This document shows positions 7,759-16,285 of a stretch of 64,000 bases of DNA, piece by piece. The notes under the pieces are model-generated. The model was not told the DNA's origin and made no database searches. It saw only the letters and a program-made list of their open reading frames with translations. The number at the start of each line of letters is the position of its first letter. The stretch's first letter is position 1. A program made the position numbers and the translations under genes. Source of the DNA: CAZICM01 sp964537685 (GTDB lineage: Bacteria; Myxococcota_A; Polyangia; Polyangiales; Polyangiaceae); assembly GCA_964537685.1 (NCBI GenBank), contig CAZICM010000009.1, positions 1 to 64,000 of the forward strand, given 5' to 3'.

Positions 7759-8796
7759 TCATGGTTTGTAGATAAAGGCTTTGGCGCCGTATTGCGTGGT
7801 CCACGTCGTCGCCAGCGAGGTGAAATCGGTAACGACAATCGAGCCCTGGTCGCGTAAATTGGCCATCGGCACAAAGGTTGTCATTTCAATATCGGTCACA
7901 CCATCTGGAGCCGTAATCTTGGCCGGCTGGATATTCCAGGAAGCCGTTAAAGGTACGTCCGGAGCGACCGTGCCCTTGGCCCGCAAATCGACCAATTGCT
8001 GCACGCCGCTCACCTCGTTTTCCCAGGATCCAAAGGCAATGATATTGCCGCTGGGATCATCAACGAAAAAGTTATCCTTGTCTTTGGGCCGCCACACACC
8101 GCTCACAAGCGGATCGTTCACATGATTGGGCGTGCCAGCCCCGATGAGAATATCACCGCGCCACAGTGCACTCGGGTATTTGATGCCGGGCACGGGATTT
8201 CGAAAACGATCCCATTCTTGAAACTGCGGAAGCGCCGGGTCCCAAATATGCCCCCCAATCACCGTGCTGCCTCCCACACCGAGCAGTTCGAGCAAATGGG
8301 CGACATCGGTGTAGTTGTAGCCGCCATTTTCGTGTGAATGCGGATCGATGGCAACGCCCCAGTCTTCGCGCAGATATTTTAGAAAATTCTTGCCGCCTGT
8401 GTCGGCGGTTGTTTGGGCATCTTCATAAAGAAGCGCCGCTTCGAGCATCTTCCAATCGGGTTGCAGCACCCATTGCAGGCTATGCTGTTTGGCTCGCTTG
8501 GCCAAATCGATGAGTTTGCCGCGGAGATTCATGTACCCCATGCGGCTTTCGAGGCTCCCCAACATCCCGGCTGGGGTATTGTCTTCGATATGGGTAAATA
8601 GCACCACGTACACAGGCGAATCCGCGCTACCTCCTTGACCGCCCGTACCTCCGCCGCCTCCACTCCCGCCGCCTCCACTTCCGGTACTGGAACTCGATGA
8701 TGCCGAAGAAGTGTTTGGGTTATCGGTGTCGCCACAGCCGGAAAGAAACGAAGCCAAGCCAACGATACTTGTTACAAGCGCACAAAGAATTTTCAT
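7759..8796 (-). CDS. Lipoprotein with Ser/Gly spacer, polysaccharide-deacetylase-like fold possible
   Basis: 345 residues. The lipobox LSGC places the lipidated Cys at 21, followed by a Ser- then Gly-rich spacer (about 27-57), a hallmark of myxobacterial cell-surface lipoproteins. The globular part starts with VYVVLFTHIED and contains AIDPHSHENGGYNYTDVAHLL. Such D-x-H-S-H clusters occur in metal-dependent polysaccharide-deacetylase-like proteins, but I cannot place it firmly. The N-terminal lysine and short hydrophobic core are typical of a lipoprotein signal. It lies alone, convergent with the Uma2 gene. Confidence 0.85.
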   Translation of the reverse strand: MKILCALVTSIVGLASFLSGCGDTDNPNTSSASSSSSTGSGGGGSGGGGGTGGQGGSADSPVYVVLFTHIEDNTPAGMLGSLESRMGYMNLRGKLIDLAKRAKQHSLQWVLQPDWKMLEAALLYEDAQTTADTGGKNFLKYLREDWGVAIDPHSHENGGYNYTDVAHLLELLGVGGSTVIGGHIWDPALPQFQEWDRFRNPVPGIKYPSALWRGDILIGAGTPNHVNDPLVSGVWRPKDKDNFFVDDPSGNIIAFGSWENEVSGVQQLVDLRAKGTVAPDVPLTASWNIQPAKITAPDGVTDIEMTTFVPMANLRDQGSIVVTDFTSLATTWTTQYGAKAFIYKP

Positions 8797-9060
8797 GCGG
8801 TGAGATTTTCATTTTGAGTGTTGGCTGTCAATTCTCGCCTTGTCATCCTAATGGCGATTTCGCGATGCATGCAAGAATCGGCCGAGCTGGTTGAGTCCAT
8901 GTTTCCTTGTGCGGGCGGAAACAGCGCTCAAGGCCCGCGCGGGCAAATGGGAGCGGATCTTCTGCGGATCGGTGCACTTCATGGATGGAGTGCACCCTTC
9001 CACGTTTTTGCCGCGGCTGCTCGATCGCTCAAGCGAACCTGAATCGCTTCCGCTCTGGGG
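8797..9060. other. Gene-poor gap with a possible decayed frame
   Basis: A frame from a TTG at 8891 runs rightwards with coding-like content (AETALKARAGKWERIF) but continues antisense into the 3' end of the decarboxylase-acetyltransferase gene. No ribosome site is present. It may be the remnant of a lost gene beside an inserted one; nothing else is seen. Confidence 0.3.
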
Positions 9061-11109
9061 CTACATGGAGAGCCTTAGCATTGTCCCTATCACCGAGCCT
9101 TCAAGCTCCGCGAAGGGCCTCTCGCCTTCAAACTCAAAATCAGAATAGGGCAGCGTGCAGAGATCTTCCGCGCCGAGAAAGGCGCGTGCCGTGCGGTGAT
9201 TAAAGGGGTGCGTGAATTGAACGAAGGTCCATCTGTACCCTGCGTGCAGCGCGCGAACCGCCCCCAGGGTATTGAGCAAGGAGGCGAGCCCCTGCCCTTG
9301 CGCGTCGGGATGCACTGCGGTCATCCAGAGGTGGGCATACTCTCCAAACGGGATCCACGGCCGCCCGACGGAGCGCCGTGCATAATGATCGATGGATCCG
9401 AGGAGGGCGAGCACCGGTTTGAGCTTACCGGTCAGGCCCGACGGAGGAGTATGCCCGGAGAGCCAATCACTCAAGATCACGCATCCGAGGAGTTCATCGG
9501 ATGCGTTATGGATGACCAGGGATAGCGCCTCCTTGACGGTCGCTTCGCAAACGCTGCGGGCATAGGAAAAGAACTCCTCTTCGGAGATGCGCAGATGCAC
9601 GGTCGTCGGCTCGGATGCCGCGAAGCTCATCGAAAGGAGCCTCGCCGCCGGCTCGATATCTGAATCACTGAGGACACGAACATGGATTCCCTTTTCGACG
9701 GCGAGGCGGCGCTGCCTGCGGACGAGGCTCCTGTGTGGCTCCGCCAAGGCAGCAGTCGGCACGGCGCGCTCCGCGCGTAAATCACAGAGGAACTCCCGAA
9801 GCACCTCATCATTCACGTTCTCGAGGAGGTGAACGACAGCCTCATTTCTCCGGGGCATGAGCTGGAATTTGGACACTAGGGTGGGCGAGGGGCACGGAAA
9901 GCGAATTTGAAACGACGGTGGCGTGTAATGAACGTCCCCCGGCGGATGAATGATGGCGAGCTCATCATAGAGCCACTCCACCCTGCTGCGACATCGCTCC
10001 ACGAGGAGCGGCATAACCCCGCCGTCGGCCTCGCCAACGCTGAGCGACTTTAGGGAGGCATATATCTGAAGCGGAGCGAGACCGGGGCGACATCCCGTGA
10101 CAGTGATATCATGGACAGACCCTGCATAATCCACCTCCCGCTCTTTAGGGAACGCCCGGTTGAGCAACGCCCGGGACGTCAACACGACGCCTGACACAAG
10201 CGGGCAGCCGAGCCATTTATGCGCTGAGATCGACAGGGAGTCGAGCCCCATCTCTGTCATCGAGTGCTCCACTTCCGACCCGAACGGACGTGTGAATGGC
10301 ATGGTCATCCCCATGAGAGCTCCATCGCCATGGATGAGAAATTGCGAGCGGTCCGCAGACAGCTCCTTGAGGAGTTGCTTGATCTCCAGCACCGGATCAA
10401 AAGCCCCATGGAAACAACTGCCCAGGTTGGCGGAAACGATGAGCCCCAGCCACTCATGCCGGTCGCCGAGCTCTCGCAGCGCCCTCCGGAGCGCCGCGGT
10501 GTCCATATGCCCGAGCTGCCGCGGTGGTATGGCGATAACCTGGAGGCCAAGCAGCTCAGCGATCTTCATCAGCGAGTAGTGCGAGCTATCCGCCGTGAGC
10601 ACGAGGGCGAGGTGGGCAGTCCCTGGCGCGCCTTGGATCGCAGGTGGCATAGCGATGGCATGAACCAACGCGCGCCGATGCCACCAGAGTGCGGCGAGGT
10701 TGGCCTCCGTTCCTCCCGATGTGACGTAGCCGGCGGCGTCGCCGTCAGGGAGGCCGAAGAACGCCCCCAGCCGACGGATCACAGCCCGTTCTACATCTTT
10801 GATTTCAAGAGAGAACGACGTCGAGTCCACAAATGGATCGCCGACGTTGGCGATGAGCTGGTCCGCGAGGCTCCCCGGCATGATTCCAAGCGGCGCAAAG
10901 TCGATCCAATGTTTGTCACCTGTCTCCGTTTGAAGAGATCCGAGAAGCGACTCGGGATACCCCAGCTTCCGATGCCGGACCTCGCGGAGCCGGCGGAGAA
11001 CTGCGTCATAATCAACATCGAAAGACGAGCTCGCGGAAATGGATGACTGGCGCTCCGCAGAACCCTCGCTTTCTCTAACCATGAAATCACTTTTGATTCT
11101 CGAGCGCAT
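9061..11109 (-). CDS. PLP-dependent (histidine/serine-type) decarboxylase fused to GNAT acetyltransferase
   Basis: About 682 residues. The N-terminal two thirds is a group II PLP decarboxylase of the histidine/serine decarboxylase branch. It has NVGDPF, GYVTSGGTEAN (phosphate/PLP binding), DSSHYSLMK (ring-stacking His), HGDGALMGM (Asp for the pyridine nitrogen) and SAHKWLG (Schiff-base Lys). The C-terminal third is a GNAT domain with the acetyl-CoA motif VHPDAQGQGLASLLN. A single chain that decarboxylates an amino acid and could N-acetylate the amine suggests a specialised metabolite or amine-detoxification role (inference). The start is uncertain: ATG 11109 is used, with ATG 11082 or TTG 11253 possible, none with a clear ribosome site. 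Codon choice looks different from its neighbours. Confidence 0.88.
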   Translation of the reverse strand: MRSRIKSDFMVRESEGSAERQSSISASSSFDVDYDAVLRRLREVRHRKLGYPESLLGSLQTETGDKHWIDFAPLGIMPGSLADQLIANVGDPFVDSTSFSLEIKDVERAVIRRLGAFFGLPDGDAAGYVTSGGTEANLAALWWHRRALVHAIAMPPAIQGAPGTAHLALVLTADSSHYSLMKIAELLGLQVIAIPPRQLGHMDTAALRRALRELGDRHEWLGLIVSANLGSCFHGAFDPVLEIKQLLKELSADRSQFLIHGDGALMGMTMPFTRPFGSEVEHSMTEMGLDSLSISAHKWLGCPLVSGVVLTSRALLNRAFPKEREVDYAGSVHDITVTGCRPGLAPLQIYASLKSLSVGEADGGVMPLLVERCRSRVEWLYDELAIIHPPGDVHYTPPSFQIRFPCPSPTLVSKFQLMPRRNEAVVHLLENVNDEVLREFLCDLRAERAVPTAALAEPHRSLVRRQRRLAVEKGIHVRVLSDSDIEPAARLLSMSFAASEPTTVHLRISEEEFFSYARSVCEATVKEALSLVIHNASDELLGCVILSDWLSGHTPPSGLTGKLKPVLALLGSIDHYARRSVGRPWIPFGEYAHLWMTAVHPDAQGQGLASLLNTLGAVRALHAGYRWTFVQFTHPFNHRTARAFLGAEDLCTLPYSDFEFEGERPFAELEGSVIGTMLRLSM

Positions 11110-11256
11110 AGACAGAATTTTTCGATTTGGCCCGGGTGTCACCCGATGCGGTTGTAGGAAGCGGTCGTCGTCGGATACGCCGGCACTCAATACCTTGTGC
11201 GTCATCAGCCAGGCTTTTTCGTCGCATGGAAGCAGCAACTCGCCGCGCCTCAAAGG

Positions 11257-11280
11257 AGATCTGGTGATAGATCTGGTGAT
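11257..11280. repeat. 12-bp perfect tandem duplication
   Basis: AGATCTGGTGAT occurs twice in direct succession in non-coding DNA upstream of the decarboxylase fusion. It may be replication slippage or part of a regulatory site; it has no recognised function. Confidence 0.6.
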
Positions 11281-11304
11281 CGTGGCACAGTTCGTGGCGG
11301 TTGT

Positions 11305-11586
11305 CTATGGAGAGAAGCGCGGCCGAGGCGGAAGGCGCCCTCGAAGAAAGGGCGAGATTTGATAGAGAGACCCAAAACAGCGAGAGAATCGCCAGGAATC
11401 GGTGGTCTCGGGGGCCCCCTTCTCTTGTTCGGGGTCCCGCTCGGGCGAGCGTTTCGCCGAAAGCGGAGCAAAATATGCCGCCACCCGTTTAGGCTGCCTG
11501 GGGAAACGTTTCTTCAATTCCCCTTCCAGGTTATCAATTTCTACATTGACCCCTTCGATCAACAAGATTTCGCTCACTCCATACAT
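11305..11586 (-). CDS. Possible small or truncated hypothetical protein
   Basis: A 93-residue frame with coding-like content in its first half (MYGVSEILLIEGVNVEID followed by LEGELKKRFPRQPKR) and a Pro/Arg-rich, shadow-like second half. The open frame extends about 18 codons upstream of the ATG without another standard start, which suggests a fragment of a longer lost gene. No ribosome site and no family are recognised. Confidence 0.3.
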   Translation of the reverse strand: MYGVSEILLIEGVNVEIDNLEGELKKRFPRQPKRVAAYFAPLSAKRSPERDPEQEKGAPETTDSWRFSRCFGSLYQISPFLRGRLPPRPRFSP

Positions 11587-11710
11587 GGCCAGGGCACCGA
11601 GGGCATCTTTACGCTGAGCGCTTGCGGATTCGAGCTTTCCCGTGACACCGCTTCAGGTATGGGCGGCGCTTTGCGCGGTTGTGTTTGGGGGAAGCGGCAA
11701 GGGCAAAACA

Positions 11711-12139
11711 TTAACGGCTTTCAATCGAATCTACGTTACTGTCCACACTCTCCCCCAGATCGCCAAGCTCCCTCGAAAGTAGCACAAATAAATCATCGGC
11801 TGTCACAATGCCCGTCAGCATCCCCTCTTCATCCACAATGGGCAATCGCCGTATCCCCTTTTCCCGCATCACCCGAACCGCCGTGTCAATTCCAGCCGAA
11901 CGGGGTAATGTGCTCGCATCCAGTGTCGCCGCCTCGGAGATCGGCGTCCTCTCTGGGTCTTTTCGTTCTGCTAAAATTCGAATCACCAAGTCCCGGTCTG
12001 TGACAATTCCAATGGGTCTGCGGTCCCGTACGATAACCACCGAACCAACATGGGCGTCGCGCATCTTACAGGCCACATCAAATACACTGTCGTTGAGCTC
12101 CGCGACAACCACCGGATGTTCAAAACGATAAAGTGACAT
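11711..12139 (-). CDS. Paired CBS-domain protein
   Basis: 142 residues made of two CBS motifs (about 10-60 and 75-125), with GSVVIVRDRRPIGIVTDRDLV and IRRLPIVDEEGMLTGIVTADDL, the usual two-repeat adenosine-nucleotide-binding module. The start at 12139 is chosen because GGAGGGAGG lies six bases upstream; a longer frame begins at 12190 without one. Stand-alone CBS pairs usually sense AMP/ATP and regulate a partner. None is adjacent. A sigma-54 promoter match 74 bases upstream suggests stress-type control. Confidence 0.92.
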   Translation of the reverse strand: MSLYRFEHPVVVAELNDSVFDVACKMRDAHVGSVVIVRDRRPIGIVTDRDLVIRILAERKDPERTPISEAATLDASTLPRSAGIDTAVRVMREKGIRRLPIVDEEGMLTGIVTADDLFVLLSRELGDLGESVDSNVDSIESR

Positions 12140-12212
12140 AAAGGGCCTCCCTCCGCGGGGCGCAAGGTTGCGCCATATTCTGTGAGACATCCAACGTCCG
12201 CACTATATACCC

Positions 12213-12228
12213 TGCATGGGCCGGGCCA
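12213..12228 (-). promoter_or_regulatory. Sigma-54 promoter match before the CBS gene
   Basis: Read leftwards the sequence is TGGCCCGGCCCATGCA, with GG and GC separated by exactly 10 bases and a T-rich tract immediately upstream. The predicted start of transcription is near 12202, giving a leader of about 60 bases before the CBS start codon. Confidence 0.6.
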
Positions 12229-12301
12229 AAAAAATAAAAACCCAATTGGCATTGCGGGCCTGCCGTGTTACCCCCGGGACCCTGGTTGGCTTGTCGTGCC
12301 T

Positions 12302-12388
12302 GGAGAGGTGGCCGAGTGGCTGAAGGCACGCGCTTGCTAAGCGCGCGATTGGGAAACTGATCCGCGGGTTCGAATCCCGCCCTCTCCG
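12302..12388 (+). tRNA. tRNA-Ser (anticodon GCT)
   Basis: An 87-base cloverleaf with acceptor GGAGAGG paired to CCTCTCC and discriminator G. The D arm is GCCGAGTGGCTGAAGGC. The anticodon stem is CGCGC/GCGCG with loop TTGCTAA (anticodon GCT at 12336-12338, reading AGC/AGU). A long variable arm typical of serine tRNA is followed by a T arm with GGTTCGAATCC. CCA is not encoded. It lies between convergent-looking transcription units, transcribed rightwards. Confidence 0.97.
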
Positions 12389-12411
12389 CTGAATCGATTC
12401 TGTTGTTGCGG

Positions 12412-13857
12412 TTACGCCGCGCGGGTGCGCAGGACGCGCGATTGTAAAAATTGATAGAGGATTTTTACGGCTTCGAATGAGCCTACGCAGCTCTCGCGGA
12501 TGACTTCGGCGATGGTGCGCGTGCCATCGACGGCGCTCAAAATCATCTGTTCTCCGCGGGAGAGCTCTGCGGGGCCCACCGATTCAAGAACCGGTGGATC
12601 GAGCATCACGATTTGATCGAAGTGCACCGTCGCTTCCATGAGCCGCAGTTCATCCACGCGGCGGAAACCCTCGAGCACAAGGCCCGAAACGCCCAATCCA
12701 AGCTTGGCCGCGTCGGCTTCGGGACTCGGAGCCTCGCGCGAGAATGAAAAGCGTCCAAAGCTCCAGCGCAGCACTTCATAGGTGAGCTCGCTCGATTGCT
12801 GAGAAAGCGCCGCTGTAAGCTCGTCGCGCGAGCACAGTCCTGCCGCGGCAAGCGCTTCGCCGAGCAGTTGGCCTGTGGGGCGGGCGTTGGCGATGGCTTC
12901 GACTTGATCGCGGGAAGCTAAGCCTTTCTCGATAAAATAACGGCCGATCCTAAATTCTTCAGAAGCGCGGATCGCTTGCACCAAGTCGACTTGTCCTTGC
13001 CGGATGGCAAACGCGACAATGGTGCGGTTGTTCATGATGCGGAGAATGCCTGTTTGGCGCTGCATTTGAAGGATTTGTAAAATCTCCGCCAGCGCGATGG
13101 CGCTGAGATCGCCGCCCAGTACCTCGCGGCCTTGGTCGTTCGGTTCTAAGTCTTTGAGCTTCATCGCAAGCGAAGCGATGACATCGCCTGTGATAGCCCG
13201 GCCCACCGCTGCCACAATCGCGGCTTCGTTGGCGCGTTCGCCCGCGGGCAGTGCCATGATCGAAGGCGTAACGGCCGTGACGATATGCTGAGCGAGTTCG
13301 GAGACGGCCCGCTGGCGCTGATAACGGGAGTGACTTCGCGGCGGAAGGCTTTCGGGAGCGGCTTCGTCGCTTGTGGAAGCGGACTGCGCGGCTAGGCCCT
13401 GTTGAGCGGGCTGAGCGGAATGGGCCGCCGCTGCATGCGCGGCATCGGCTTCATGCGCGCCCCGGCCATGCGTGTCGCCCATTTTGGACAGCGCGCCTTC
13501 GATAATCGAAACAAGGGTTTTGGAATCGAAAGGCTTGGTGATGGCATCGAGAGCCCCCGTTTGCCGCACAAACTGCCCGCGGATTTTGTCGCCCTTGGCG
13601 CTCATTAAAATCACGGGCAAATCCTTGTGTTCAGGCAGAGAGCGCAGCTCGCGGCAGAACTGATAGCCATTCATGCGCGGCATCACAAAATCGAGCAGCA
13701 CGAGGTCAAAGCGCGGTCCGCGCTTAATCATCTCAATGCCCAAAAGCCCATCGCGCGCGGCGGCCGGCTCAAAGCCATGACGCGCCAGAATCGCACTGAC
13801 CACCTTGAGAATGGTGGGGCTGTCATCAACAACGAGAACGCGCGCGGGAGAAGGCAT
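12412..13857 (-). CDS. Response-regulator receiver fused to DUF4388 (PATAN) domain
   Basis: About 481 residues. The receiver domain (about 5-125) has VLVVDDSPTILK, VLLDFVMPRMNG (phospho-acceptor Asp) and ITKPFDSKTL. An Ala/Gln-rich linker follows, then a DUF4388-type module beginning near GGDLSAIALAEILQILQMQRQTGILRI. This domain in myxobacteria and cyanobacteria relays signals in motility or development circuits. The C-terminal helical part may bind another partner. There is no DNA-binding domain. The start at 13857 (ATG) is preferred over an upstream TTG that lacks support. It lies downstream of aspS and a small lipoprotein on the same strand. Confidence 0.9.
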   Translation of the reverse strand: MPSPARVLVVDDSPTILKVVSAILARHGFEPAAARDGLLGIEMIKRGPRFDLVLLDFVMPRMNGYQFCRELRSLPEHKDLPVILMSAKGDKIRGQFVRQTGALDAITKPFDSKTLVSIIEGALSKMGDTHGRGAHEADAAHAAAAHSAQPAQQGLAAQSASTSDEAAPESLPPRSHSRYQRQRAVSELAQHIVTAVTPSIMALPAGERANEAAIVAAVGRAITGDVIASLAMKLKDLEPNDQGREVLGGDLSAIALAEILQILQMQRQTGILRIMNNRTIVAFAIRQGQVDLVQAIRASEEFRIGRYFIEKGLASRDQVEAIANARPTGQLLGEALAAAGLCSRDELTAALSQQSSELTYEVLRWSFGRFSFSREAPSPEADAAKLGLGVSGLVLEGFRRVDELRLMEATVHFDQIVMLDPPVLESVGPAELSRGEQMILSAVDGTRTIAEVIRESCVGSFEAVKILYQFLQSRVLRTRAA

Positions 13858-13921
13858 TTTTGTAAGGCTGCAATGTACCGTGAAGGGCGACAAAGGCGGA
13901 TTAGACTATCAGAGCTAAGCC

Positions 13922-14245
13922 TTATTGTTGAGGACAGACACGCATGGCCTCATAAGCGGAAAGGGCTTGTTTGCAAGGACCTTCCGAGCTTTCGGCATAA
14001 TCGGGAGGCGCATCGCAGGCCGCGTAGGACACATACACTTCTCCGCCGGGCGAGATCCAGCATCGCAGGGTGTTGCAGGCGCCTTGATCGGGCCCCTCGA
14101 CCACATCCACGCCTAGTGTGGGGCCAAGGCAATCGGCCGTTGCGTCATAGCGGGAAGCCATAAACACATGGGCCGAACGGTCTTCGCAGGCGGCAACGAA
14201 GGCGAGCGGGCAGACAGCGAGGCCCATCCAGCGCAGGCGGTTCAC
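13922..14245 (-). CDS. Small Cys-rich lipoprotein
   Basis: 107 residues starting at GTG that overlaps the aspS stop as GTGA, so it is translationally coupled to aspS. The lipobox VAAC puts the lipidated Cys at 20. The mature part has six further cysteines (about 39, 57, 62, 77, 90, 104) that could form disulfides. No family is recognised. Coupling of an envelope lipoprotein to a tRNA synthetase probably reflects operon history rather than function. Confidence 0.85.
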   Translation of the reverse strand: MNRLRWMGLAVCPLAFVAACEDRSAHVFMASRYDATADCLGPTLGVDVVEGPDQGACNTLRCWISPGGEVYVSYAACDAPPDYAESSEGPCKQALSAYEAMRVCPQQ

Positions 14246-16185
14246 GGCGAAGGCGTTTGCGGAACGGCCGATTGAATGAATAGCTCGGCGAGTTGCTGAG
14301 GGTCGACCGCGACAGGCGCGCCTGTAAGCAAGTCGAGGCCCTGATTGGTTTTGGGGAAGGGAATCACATCCCGCAGCGTGGGCGCGCCGCTGAGCAGCAT
14401 GGCCAGGCGGTCCATGCCGAGCGCGATCCCTCCATGGGGAGGCGCGCCCGATTGAAGAGCATCGAGCAAAAAGCCGAATTTTTCACGGGCGGCCGTTTCA
14501 TCGATGCCCAGTGTTTTAAAGACTTTTTGCTGAACAACCGGGTCGTGAAGGCGAATCGATCCACCGCCGATTTCAAAGCCATTGAGCACCAAGTCGTAGC
14601 GATAGCAATTCACGCGGCCGGGATCGGACTCAAGGAGCTCCACATGTTCATCGACGGGCCTTGTAAAGGCGTGATGAGCGGCGGCCCACCGATTGGCTTC
14701 TTCGTCGAACTCAAAGAGCGGCGGATTGACGACCCACAGAAGATTGAAGCGATTTCCATGACCAAACTCGGGAATGAGGCCGATCTTTTTGGCCACATCG
14801 AGCCTGAGCCGGGCCATGACGGTATGCACCACAGACGTGCGCCCAAACTGAAAGCAGATCACATCGCCGGGCTCGGCCTTGCACGCTTCGTTGATGCGCT
14901 GCCTCAGCTCGGGCGTGATCGATTTGGACAGCGGCGATTGCGTCCATGTGCCATCGGGCGCGAGCTTGGCGCGCGCGAGGCCCCGGAAGCCTTTGATATC
15001 GCGCAAGCCTTTTTCAAGCTCTTCGGTTTGGGGCCTCGAAAGATTGGCGCTCGCCGGAATCACCAGCGCTTTAATAATTTCAGGCGGGAGATCGCTTCGA
15101 TTCCGGCCTGATTTAAAGCGTTCTGCGATCTCGGCCCACATGGGCACGCCGCCACCATCGTGCTCGACGATCAGCTTGGTCAAGTCGAGATGCTCCAAGC
15201 CAAAGCGCATATCGGGCTTGTCGTTGCCGAAGCGCGCCATCGATTCCTCGAAGGGCAATTGAGGGAAGCGGCCGTTTGGATAAAGCGTGTGCAGATCGAT
15301 GCCGAGCGCCGTCTTAAAGGCCGCGAACACCAGCCCTTCCATGAGCTTGAACACATCGTCCTGATTCACAAACGAAAGCTCGACGTCGATCTGCGTAAAC
15401 TCGGGCTGCCGGTCGATGCGCAAGTCTTCGTCGCGGAAACATTTGACGATTTGAAAATAGCGGTCGAAGCCCGCCACCATAAAAAGCTGCTTGTAGAGCT
15501 GAGGGCTTTCGGCGAGCGCGTAGAACTTGCCGGGCGAAAGCCTGGAGGGCACCAAAAAATTGCGCGCGCCGCCCGGCGTGTACTTCACCAAAAAAGGCGT
15601 TTCGAGCTCGAGACAGCCCTGATCCGACAAGTAATTGCGCACCGTGCGGTTGATCTCGTGGCGCAGTCTGAGCGTGCGCTGAAGCGGCGTGCGCCGCAGA
15701 TCCAAATACCGGTGATTGAGCCGGATTTCTTCATCGGTCTTGATGTCGTCCTCCAGCGAAAACGGCGGATTTTGGGCTTGATTGAAGACCACGGCCTCAA
15801 CCACCCGCACTTCAATTTCGCCCGTGGGCAGCTTGGGATTGATGTTCTGCTCGCCCCGGTGAACCACCACGCCGCGAACGCCGATCACCCATTCGCGCCT
15901 GACGGTTTCGGCGATTTTATGGGAAGCCGAGCGCAGCTCTTCCGTCGCAAAAGGCTCGCCCTTCTGCTCCAAGAGCGCCAAGCGCTTCACCTCCTTAGGC
16001 GTGTAGGCCAGATCGAACACCACCTGCGTAATGCCTTCCCGATCCCGCAAATCGATAAAGACGCAGCCGCCGAAATCGCGCCTGTGCGCGACCCAGCCAA
16101 ACAGCACGACTTCATTTCCAATATCCGCGGCGCGAAGCTCTCCGCAGCGGTGCGTTCTTTTCAATTCATCGATGAAACGAGACAC
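14242..16185 (-). CDS. aspS: Aspartyl-tRNA synthetase
   Basis: 647 residues, bacterial-type AspRS that charges tRNA-Asp. An N-terminal OB-fold anticodon domain begins SRFIDELKRTHRCGELR and has VLFGWVAHRRDFGG. Class II motif 2 is CFRDEDLRIDRQPEFTQID and motif 3 is GGIALGMDRLAMLL. A GAD insertion domain lies between them. The GTG start is chosen because GGAGG sits 8 bases upstream and the N-terminus then matches the family; the frame stays open another 141 codons upstream but that part looks non-coding. It heads an operon with the small lipoprotein and probably the receiver-DUF4388 gene. Confidence 0.96.
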   Translation of the reverse strand: MSRFIDELKRTHRCGELRAADIGNEVVLFGWVAHRRDFGGCVFIDLRDREGITQVVFDLAYTPKEVKRLALLEQKGEPFATEELRSASHKIAETVRREWVIGVRGVVVHRGEQNINPKLPTGEIEVRVVEAVVFNQAQNPPFSLEDDIKTDEEIRLNHRYLDLRRTPLQRTLRLRHEINRTVRNYLSDQGCLELETPFLVKYTPGGARNFLVPSRLSPGKFYALAESPQLYKQLFMVAGFDRYFQIVKCFRDEDLRIDRQPEFTQIDVELSFVNQDDVFKLMEGLVFAAFKTALGIDLHTLYPNGRFPQLPFEESMARFGNDKPDMRFGLEHLDLTKLIVEHDGGGVPMWAEIAERFKSGRNRSDLPPEIIKALVIPASANLSRPQTEELEKGLRDIKGFRGLARAKLAPDGTWTQSPLSKSITPELRQRINEACKAEPGDVICFQFGRTSVVHTVMARLRLDVAKKIGLIPEFGHGNRFNLLWVVNPPLFEFDEEANRWAAAHHAFTRPVDEHVELLESDPGRVNCYRYDLVLNGFEIGGGSIRLHDPVVQQKVFKTLGIDETAAREKFGFLLDALQSGAPPHGGIALGMDRLAMLLSGAPTLRDVIPFPKTNQGLDLLTGAPVAVDPQQLAELFIQSAVPQTPSP

Positions 16186-16285
16186 AGAACTATCCTCCGA
16201 AAAAGGCGGCCGGACTCTATCAGGCCGGCCATGACAATCCGCGGGAAAGTTGCCCCGCCGCGCGTGAATCTGGCACGGCCTAGGC

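Larger units (their letters stand above)
11110..11710. other. Gene-poor region upstream of the decarboxylase fusion
   Basis: This region contains a perfect 12-bp tandem duplication (AGATCTGGTGAT twice, 11257-11280) and a short left-facing frame listed separately. No promoter is recognised. Its composition and lack of intact genes resemble decayed or inserted DNA. Confidence 0.4.

Noticed and set aside
8891..9148. 85-codon frame antisense to the end of the decarboxylase fusion
   Set aside because: Half lies antisense in a real gene, with no ribosome site; kept only as a possible remnant.
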